From positions 523,038 through 587,037 of the forward strand of contig NW_022985558.1 in the NCBI RefSeq assembly GCF_010093815.1: 64,000 nucleotides of DNA, read 5' to 3'. This document shows positions 56,277 through 64,000 of this stretch, piece after piece. The position numbers and the translations under genes were made by a program. The DNA comes from Pseudovirgaria hyperparasitica. Taxonomy: Eukaryota > Ascomycota > Dothideomycetes > Acrospermales > Acrospermaceae. The stretch's first letter is position 1. The number at the start of each line of letters is the position of its first letter. A model generated the notes under the pieces. The model was not told the origin of the DNA. It did not search any database and saw only the letters and a list, made by a program, of their open reading frames with translations.

Positions 56277-58865
56277 TCAAGCCAGAAACCCTCTCGAGAG
56301 ATTGCGAACACGCTCTGAAGTGAACGCTTCGACTCGCACTGCCACCATGATAACCTCCATGCGCCCAACCTCCTCACCAGGCACGATTCGCAACCTCCAA
56401 TGCGCTCGGCGCACTATCCACGTCACTTCTTCATCCTGATCAAAGTCCATCATCTCTTCCAGATCATCCTCCGCTGAAGATGCATTCTCGTCGTCTTTAC
56501 GATGACGATTCGCTTTCTTGGCACTAAACAGTCGTGGGGAAGCCCACGATCGAACTCCCGCGGCCCCAGCATCAACTGACACTGCCTGACCATCCACCTC
56601 GACGTATGCATCGCCATCGATACGTATCTTCACCTTCTCTCCACTCACACCACTGTTTGCTGGGCTCACTGGTTGTGCGGCAACACCTCCGCCACTTTCC
56701 AGCATCATCAGCCCAAGAGCTTGTGTCGCAGGCAATCCCATTTTGTTCGCAATGACCTGGAAAAGGCTCGATATGCGAGCGAGGGCTTCGTTGGCAAAAG
56801 TCGCTCGAATGAAGACCGATGTCGATGTTGGACCAGCGGAGAAGTGTAGCCTTGTGGACTCCTGACCGCTGATTTCGAGAACGAGGTTATGCGACTTCTC
56901 GTCGATATATGGTCGAGCATATGATACCCAACCGGGTCCCAGCCTAGTAGCATTGACTCCCGAAGGTGGTGATGTATTGATGCTGATGTCCGCCTCTCCT
57001 GTCACATCAGACGTCACAGACACCCCCGACTGACGCAGATCTTCTAATCGAATGACTATCTCCGATACGTTGCGTATTAAGTTATAACTTATTCCAGCTG
57101 GAAGTATTCGCTGTTCCAGGCCTTTGAGATGAAAGTATCGAGCATCTCGCAGTAGCTCGGCCCGGTGATCTTCATTCTCGATGTGCACAGGGTACCCTTG
57201 AAGAAGTCGCATCAACTCCGAAAAGGTTTTCCCAGACCGGTTGTGTACAGTGGGCGGTATGACCGATGGAGGTCGCAGCAAGGATGTTTGCTCCAGACCA
57301 GGAAAAGCTTCTGAAGGTGTACTAAAGAAGTGTGCAAAGCCGAGTGAAAAGAAGTTCGGCGAATCGCCTGGGGCTGAAAACAAGTCCCGCGGTATGCGAA
57401 AATCCTGCCCACCGATCTCTACGAATATCTCACTCTTGAAGAGCTGTTGTGTCAGCCGTGGCACTGTGCAAATCTTAGCAGACTACTCCACAGAAAGAAG
57501 AGGATGACCTACAGCTATAGAATTGCGCATCCGAGAAGAGTTTCACAAAGTGCTCAGAATCACGTGGTCTAACGTAGTAGCCTGGATCGAATTAGCTAAT
57601 ATCGTCATTAGGAGCGGAATCATGTACCTTGGAGGTGACGAACAATGTCTTGGAAGATGGCGGAATCGCGATCGATATACAGTGTCTTCAATTCGCCCAC
57701 GCTGCTGGATCCGCCTCTCAACTGTTCACTAAAGAAGTGCGAGAAGCACGAGGGTGCTCTAGATGTCTCAGTATCGGGGAAGCCAATGGTGAAGTACGTG
57801 GGAAGGGTAGGCATTACCATCAGAAGAGATTGAGGCACCAGATAGTCTAAACAGTTCTGAGCCGACCTGGATAGGAAACACTTTGCCAGCAGGCAGAACA
57901 CTGTTGAATTGATTGGGCCCCTCCACAATTCTGCGTGCTTTGACTTGGGCCTTATCCTTTTCAGACTGTGTAGACTCGCTATGAGAGCCCTTGCGCTGTG
58001 AAGATTCCGCGTCGCCGTCCTCCGATGAAAGCGCCGAATCCTCGGCTTGGCGTCGTCTTACTGAGGCTCTGGTCTCATCGTGACTCGGCCGTGCCGCGAG
58101 TGTCTCACTATGGAATGTATGGGGTGTGGATCGCGTCTTTGATAGCTTCGAAGGTGGTCCAAGGTCAGGAATGGGTGCTGCCGCAGCAGTAGTGGCCGAG
58201 GTCGGCTCTGTCGAGTCTGCCTTCCGCTTCATTCCAGGGTTTGAAGTCTGCTCTAGTGGCTGAGGAGGGCGCGATGCTCGAAGTGGTGACAATTGCTGCT
58301 GGCTTGCAGGAGTTGCTGATACTGAAGACTGGGCGAGTTCAGGCGTTGTAGCCAGATATGGTATATCGAAGTCATGCCCAGGAAAACCTTCAGCTTGTGT
58401 TACACCCTCCTGATCTTGAACGAGCTCTCCTTGTGGTTCGTAGTATTCTGAGATACCCGTGTAATCAACCGTGCCGTCCCAATCGTAGCTCATCGGGGCC
58501 TTGTGCTGGTATGGGTAAGCCGAAGCTTGGGCTATTAGTTGAGAGTTGCGCTGCGAATCTTGTAGAGAATAGGTCGAATTACGGTATGGAATAACAGGTT
58601 GTGCTACATGACTCCTAGGATTCTGCGAGAAAGGTGGGCGCGTTTGGCTATATGGAATCGGGATTATTGGGACATTTTGAGGGTTTGCTGCATGGCTTGT
58701 ATATGTTGTTACTTGTCCTGGTACTCGAAACCCTCTGGACGAAGAGGGACTGTTGTAGGTGTTCTTGGCCGAGTCAGGGTCCTGGTGGCTCCTGCTCCCA
58801 AGACTGGGGTCGCTTGGTAAGCGCTGCCTATTTCTGCCCGTGTTATGGGAATCTTGAGACTGCAT
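56277..58865 (-). CDS. Tandem BTB/POZ-domain protein with long disordered N-terminus
   Basis: Four exons: 57818-58865, 57628-57756, 57513-57581 and 56277-57463; 810 residues. Residues 1-320 are Gln/Ser/Pro-rich with repeated charged stretches (RRRQAEDSALSSEDGDAESS). BTB 1 (about 327-420) begins FPIQVGSELFRLSGASISSD and continues APSCFSHFFSEQLRGG, YIDRDSAIFQDIVRHLQGY and FSDAQFYSLPRLTQQLF. BTB 2 (about 425-540) begins IFVEIGGQDFRIPRDLFSAP with SELMRLLQGYPVHIENE and LLRDARYFHLKGLEQRILP. BTB folds of this potassium-channel-tetramerisation-like type mediate oligomerisation or cullin-3 binding. The C-terminal 270 residues are a conserved unknown region with an acidic stretch. Intron 1 needs an odd GAG acceptor to keep SSD-APS in frame. 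Confidence 0.83.
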
Positions 58866-59887
58866 CAGTCGCAGCCTGATGTTCGGTACTATTTATCAAT
58901 TTATATTGAGTATTTTCTGTTTTCGTCCTTATGTGTCGAGTATGCCGATGGGGAAAGTGGAAGGTCACAAAGTCTAACGATTGTTACAGTATGTTTGGTG
59001 CGGTGAAGCACTATATGGACGTAGAGTTTGAATGGCGTTCAATGCCTTATCACAACATAATTCCGCACAGAAATATAGATTTTCGACTTCATTGCGTCTA
59101 AATCGTTTGGCCATGACGTAAGTGCTCATGTTTGCTATATTCTAAATTAATGCATGCAAGAGTCAATCCTGATAGAGCATAACATCTAGCAAGTCCGACT
59201 TTTCATGCGTCAGAGAGGTTTACGGCCACAAAGAACTGCTTGTAAATCGAGCGGTTTCCTTCGCTCATTGGCCCAAGACTACCTCTTCTCGGAAGCTGAA
59301 CGGCAATGAAACGGTGAGACGTAAAGAAGCGCTTGCGACATATCAAAAATTCGCGGTGCCGGCCCGGGTGGCTGTGCTACATGGGCTGTGGGTGAGCTGT
59401 ATTAGGGCTGTAATGCTGATCAAAAGGTGAGCAAGAGCGCATTATTACAATAGATTGGCCTGCACAGCAAGAGATTTCTGGCAACACGCAAGGAAGCTGA
59501 CCCTGCAGCAACGGGGGCGGCGCCATCTCGCGTTACCGTTGTCCCGTCGCCCGAGACCGGTTCCGACCTCCCGTATCCGGCCCCGTTCGACAGAAAATTT
59601 GATCGAACATCCAGCACGCACCAGCCGTTTTCGTCCTGTACCTGATACCTGCTGACGAAACATTGGTGGCAGTGTATTTGCATACATAGTATCAGTCCTA
59701 GTATCTGCTTACAGATCTAGTCTATTTCGGGAGCAGAAAATTCTCATGAACCCATCGTTTAAAATCTCGCCACATTGAGGTTTCTAGAAGTCCTGCATTG
59801 TTAGTCTGAAGCACTACGCGATACTTGCGATACTGTCCTGGTATATTGCGCAAACTATTGCTACATTCATATATACATATGCTCATA
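58866..59887. other. Spacer between two minus-strand genes
   Basis: Upstream of the BTB gene and downstream of the GST gene. No gene or repeat recognised. Confidence 0.4.
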
Positions 59888-60760
59888 TTACGCCGATATG
59901 GCAACAAATTTCTCACCTGTTGCCTCCTCGATCTTCTTCGTCGCACGGAGGTAGCCCTCGCTGTTAGAAAGCTTCTCGGTATATTGCCAAAGAGCAGGAT
60001 ACTTCTCCTTAGTCAATCCTGTCCTCGCACGACCACCTTCGAGCGGGAACACCATAAGGATATCCGCACCGGTCAGCTTGGTACCGCACAAGTAGCCACC
60101 ACCGTTCGGAGCAGTCTTAACCTGCTCCTCCAGGAACGCCCAATTCGTGTCGAGCTTCTTCTGTAAAAATATGTTCTTGACACCATCTCCAATGCGACGA
60201 GCAATTGGCTTGATAAAGAACGGTGCGCCTGGAGGGTTGCTGACGACTTACCAGTGTTAGGTAAGACACGACACAGACAGGGAGCTAAGACTCACTGCTG
60301 ACGATCAACATCATTATGTTATAAGGCATGATGGTGCCCTCGGCGTAGTGGATGTAATGGCGATAGCGCAGCCACTCTTCCGTCTCCATTCCGATTTGAC
60401 CTTCCTTGCCCTCCGGATATCTGGGTGGAATCAAATGCTTGCCGTAGAACTCGCACAAGTATTCGACAATCTCGCCTGATTCAACCATGGTGACCGGCTT
60501 CTCCTGCCCTGGAACTTCGATCGTAATCAATGGAGAAGTTCCAAGGGGGTGAATTTGTTTCAGCTCAGGAGGCGCAAGTCTATCTGACCCGCGTTTGTAG
60601 GTCTTCAACTCATACCCAATGTTAAGCTCTTCTAAAAGCCATAATATTCTGTGCGAGCGAGACAACTCCAACCTGGTAGTCTTTAGCTGCCGAGTCCGCT
60701 AGGAACAATGTTGACTGACCAATGAAGTGTAATCTTGGGTTTCGGCTCGTTCGTCGCCAT
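59888..60760 (-). CDS. Glutathione S-transferase, GTT1-like
   Basis: Three exons: 60720-60760, 60296-60672 and 59888-60228; 252 residues. The N-terminal thioredoxin fold begins KPKITLHW-LELSRSHRILWL with the catalytic-loop Ser region (SRSHR), HPLGTSPLITIE (cis-Pro) and VESGEIVEYLCE (glutathione-contacting Glu-Ser). The C-terminal helical domain includes GGYLCGTKLTGADILMVFPL. Intron 2 (67 bp) ends at CTCCAG, giving VSS-APFFIKPIARRI in frame. GTT1-type enzymes conjugate or reduce peroxides with glutathione at the ER or in the cytosol; the exact role is inferred. The start at 60760 opens MATNEPKPK. It is divergent from the complex I subunit gene. Confidence 0.9.
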
Positions 60761-61287
60761 TATTGCTGAGTCTATCCAAGGTATACTATATGTTAAGAAT
60801 ATGGTACTGAGGCACCGGCCAGAACTTGATAAATGAAGTAATATGAATCAAGACGAACGATGATGAAAAGAAATCAGATACGGCACTGCTCGGTGATACT
60901 CCCCATAGCGGCAACCAGGAAGCGTCAGTTGCCGCCCGAGAACCGAGCCATTTCACGTGCGGGGCTTAACATTGCTATGCCCATGAAATGCTATGTCAAC
61001 GAGTGATATTTTTTGTTCTGGCATTCATCATAATGCCATCAGCATGAGAACGTTGTTTGACTTGAACCACTGCATGAATGCTTCTTCTTACGGTGTTTGT
61101 CGTACAAAATCGTACCTGACGAAGCTAATCTTCAAAAAGGCAGTATGCGTATTGTAACAATGGCTTAGTCATTTATAATACCCACCCACCTTCCAACCTC
61201 ATCTCTAAGCTCTGCTCCCATCAGCACATCTCAAATCAACCATTACCAGTTACTCCGAGCTCAATCGGGCTCACCACAACTGCAATT
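60761..61287. promoter_or_regulatory. Divergent upstream region, GST / complex I subunit
   Basis: 527 bp between divergent start codons. No specific element recognised. Confidence 0.4.
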
Positions 61288-61745
61288 ATGGCCGGTCATG
61301 GACCACAATGTACCCTCTCCCCTCGGCACTCAATGGCTCAACTGACAACTCCAAACAGCCGCCACAATGGACCCGGCGATGGTCAAATACAACAGTATGT
61401 CGATTCACACCGCCCGATCAGGAACCCCCTTCCATACCTGTGCCCTATAGAATTCAGACTCTCGCGCCGGACCGAACTGACATGCTGCGGTAGACATGAT
61501 GGTCAATCGATATAAGTACTTTCGATGGACGCCCCGCGCGGCGTGGGTCTCATTCGTGTACATGGTTGCCGTACCCACGGCAGTGGGATACTGGTTTTAT
61601 AACACTGATGTGAGGGCGGCTCTATCTTTCAAGCCTCGGCCTGAATGCGAAATGGATATACTGATCGGACTGATACTGATGCCGTGAGCAGGGCAAATAC
61701 TTCATCCGTGGAAAGAGACGAGGCGACATTATCTCGGAGTACTAG
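61288..61745 (+). CDS. Complex I accessory subunit, B15/NDUFB4 type
   Basis: Four small exons: 61288-61309, 61359-61394, 61494-61609 and 61692-61745; 75 residues. Spliced, it starts MAGHGPQSATMDPAMVKYNN, followed by NRYKYFRWTPRAAWVSFVYM, a single membrane segment and GKYFIRGKRRGDIISEY. NRYKYFRWTPR and the short GK...RGKRRGD tail are the marks of the fungal B15 (NB5M/NUO6.6-like) subunit of the membrane arm of mitochondrial NADH:ubiquinone oxidoreductase. There is no cleavable presequence, as usual for this subunit. Introns are 49, 99 and 82 bp GT-AG. The largest exon is 116 nt, so the gene is easily missed. Confidence 0.85.
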
Positions 61746-62136
61746 ATGGGTGGAGAGTGAGAACAGAAGGATGGGAAGGAACCAAACTCAGTGGGAAAAG
61801 CTGTTTGGCTCGTACGTCGGAGACACGAATGCAGAGCGGCCTCGTTGCGAACCGATTCGCGTGTTGGCGGGAAATTGTATATACTCACGAGCGCCGAAAG
61901 AACCACTGTCCAAATATCGATCGAAAAGGTCACATTTAAAGTATGATCGTATCGTATGTTCAGCATCAGTTTTGCAGAGCGAGAGCAGCCAGAAAACCAC
62001 CTACGCTATCTCGAAAGCGACGCAACCTTTGTGATCTCGAGGAACTAATACGTGGTAGAAACGAGTCTATGCGTTATGATATGCAAGAATATGAAAAGTT
62101 CTACCGTGCAGAAATTATACTACAGGCTTTACCCGC
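61746..62136. other. Convergent intergenic region
   Basis: 391 bp between two 3' ends. No feature recognised. Confidence 0.5.
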
Positions 62137-63683
62137 TCAATCAGTAATTATTGGCGCAACCGACGACGACGTCGAACTCATTACCTCCTCACTCGGTGTC
62201 ACACTAGGTATCACCACAGGACAACCTCGGTCATAAATTACCATCCCATTATTCGTCGGATAGTAAGAGCTCAGATTCCGATCATAAAGATAGCACACAC
62301 TGTTCAAGAGTGCATAGCTTTGGCACGCGCTGTTGGTTAAACAGAACGCGCGACAATCAGATTGCGACCCACCTGCACTGGCGCTGCTGGCGATGGAGCT
62401 GACGAAGCCGTATGTACCTGTGAGGCCGCATTTAGGAGTGTATGTTGGGGTTGAGGACGGAGTGGCTGATGTGCTACTCTCAAGTGTCGTGGATGAAGTC
62501 GGTGTACTATCTGGCGTCGTGGGCATCGACGTCGATGTAACATCTGCCGTTGCACTCTCAGTCGTCGATCCGGGAACCACCTCCGAAGTCGATGATGGCA
62601 AGGGATCAGGCAGCGTACACCCGATGTCGTAGAACACGAAAATCTCGCCTCTTCTGACGGACTTTGGAGCTACAATCGCTCGTACCTCGCTGACGTGTGC
62701 ACTGAAAAGTGCGCACTGAGTGTTACTGACTCCATATGATAGGCAGCCGTCGGTAGACAAGCATGTGGTACCGCAGATGTTGGGGTCGGTCGTCGCGATA
62801 GTCTGGAGAGGCGTCACGCCATCATTGACAGGCCCCACTGATTCGCAGCTAGGAGGTCCAGTGGGAGAGGAGGATGGCGTGGAGACTGTGATGGAGATCG
62901 TAAATTGTGTGATTGTAGGACTGCTTGACGGTGTCGATACAGCTTCATTGCTGCTACTGCTGCTACTGGAACTTAACGACAATGAAATCAAGGCAGGGGA
63001 CGATGTGCTCGATGCGACCTCAGAGCTAATTGTTGAGCTCAACGATGATGTACTCGATGCGACCGACGAGGTCGTTGAAGAGCTTGACGATGGTGTTCCA
63101 GAAGCAGATTGGGAGGATCTCGAAGACAACGGGCTGTTGATGCTACTACTACTGCTGCTCGCACTTGTCAAAGCAATCTGAGTTGTCAATGTGCTTGAGC
63201 TAGTCAAAGAGTGAGAGCTCATGGGACGTGACGTCTTTGTACATGGTTTTTTGGTTTTCGATAAGGTTGGTCTCGACTTCGGCAGCAGATTTTGAGGCTC
63301 AGCACAGCATCTCGATGAGAACTCAAAGAATCCTGTATGCGAGCGAAGCACGCTGTTCGAGCTAGGAGGGGTAAGTCAATGTACTCGTGTCTGTCTCTAC
63401 AACTTCGTTAGACGTACATCATATTCCTGTAGTGCCGACAAGATCCATCCCCGATCGCAAATGTCTGACATGTAGCATCTGACATGCAGTGCTTGCCACA
63501 CTCTTCTTTCGATCGATAACGCTTCTCCCTACTACTCCAATACGGCCCGAAATTCGATGCTGTAGCTTCCGATCCGCGAACACAGCACATCGACTGGGGA
63601 CAAGTTTTTGAAGACCGGATATGCTCTTCGACGGGTGTCGCTGTCGCCAGGATGGCTACCACAGCCAGCAAGAGACTTTTCAT
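62137..63683 (-). CDS. Secreted Ser/Thr-rich protein with three PAN/apple-like modules
   Basis: Two exons, 63418-63683 and 62137-63361, with a 56-bp intron; 496 residues. A signal peptide (MKSLLLAVVAILATA) precedes module A (about 28-95: CPQSMCC, EECGKHCMSDATCQTFAIG, SCRHY). Ser/Thr-rich sequence fills about 110-255. Module B (about 258-335) has CESVGP, ICGTTCLSTDGCLSYGVSNT, QCALF and FYDIGC. A second Ser/Thr linker leads to module C (about 396-475): CGLTGTYG, DCRAFCLTNSACQSYALLN, VCYLYDR and IYDRGC. The CxxxC...C...C spacing fits PAN/apple-like domains, which bind protein or sugar at the cell surface. The linkers should be heavily O-mannosylated. No C-terminal GPI signal is seen, so it is probably released or wall-bound. 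Confidence 0.82.
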
Positions 63684-64000
63684 TCTTGCAAGATAGTCGG
63701 GCAGTTGTCACTTCCTTGGTGATTGTAGCGTGTACATCGACATGAGGCTTTGCGGAAAGCCTTTTGAGTTTATTATATTTATCTGGGGCTGTCACCCAAG
63801 GTATACCTAATCCCCCTGATGACATGGTGGTCTTTCATGATCTAGGACGCGAGACTTTCGGCACTGCCGATCGTGTCGCCTCCAGCCCTGTTCTCGCCAT
63901 TATGGCTGCTAGATATGGCGTTGTTGGCGTTGTTGGCGGCCGTGGAAGAGCAGAAGTAGAGAATACGCTAAACCTGTAAAGGGGAGAAGTATGGTGTGGC
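63684..64000. promoter_or_regulatory. Upstream region of the PAN-like gene, right edge
   Basis: 317 bp to the window end. No gene recognised; a plus-strand open frame at 63764-63979 is unconvincing. Confidence 0.4.

Overview
The window is nuclear DNA of a filamentous ascomycete (Pezizomycotina). The signs are short GT-AG introns of about 45-125 bp, most genes split by one to six of them, and families typical of these fungi: a PTH11/rhodopsin-like membrane protein, fungal fructosamine kinases, a LAMMER kinase with a long disordered N-terminus, and PAN-type secreted serine-rich proteins. A dothideomycete is plausible, but nothing here proves it. I find 24 protein-coding genes, one of them cut by the left edge. 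Exon borders were read by eye from reading frame, splice signals and family knowledge. I see no tRNA or rRNA gene, no recognisable transposon and no secondary-metabolite or defence cluster. I did not find a multi-gene system that looks previously undescribed.

Layout. 0-4 kb: a sulfotransferase-like gene (-) and a secreted protein with two cupredoxin domains (-). 4-14.5 kb: a LigB/DODA-type dioxygenase (+), GPI3/PIG-A (-) and the divergent RNA helicase DBP6 (+), set between gene-poor stretches. 14.5-33.5 kb: a pepsin-like aspartic protease (+), SRP19/Sec65 (-), a class III aminotransferase (+), a LAMMER kinase (+) behind 2.9 kb of microsatellite-rich upstream DNA, an unrecognised 734-residue nuclear-looking protein (-), a Spd1/Dif1-like ribonucleotide reductase regulator with a PCNA-binding motif (+), and an HSP20 chaperone (-) with a heat-shock element upstream. 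This block has strong base skew: coding strands tend to be C-rich at the 5' end and G-rich at the 3' end. An assembly gap lies at 16343-16557.

34-47 kb: a Bet v 1-like SRPBCC protein (+), a tiny proline-rich secreted protein built from repeated phase-0 exons (+), a rhodopsin-domain membrane protein (+), and a divergent fructosamine kinase (-) / MFS transporter (+) pair. 47-64 kb: the mitochondrial PP2C phosphatase PTC6 (+), importin beta KAP95 (+), an OSGIN/FMO-like flavoprotein (-), a tandem-BTB protein (-), a GTT1-type glutathione transferase (-), a 75-residue complex I B15/NDUFB4-type subunit in four small exons (+), and a three-module PAN-like secreted protein (-).

The genes are mostly unrelated housekeeping and accessory functions, as usual in fungal chromosomes. 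The links that can be argued are shared divergent promoters (GPI3/DBP6, fructosamine kinase/MFS, GST/complex I subunit) and two pieces of ER machinery (GPI-anchor synthesis, SRP).
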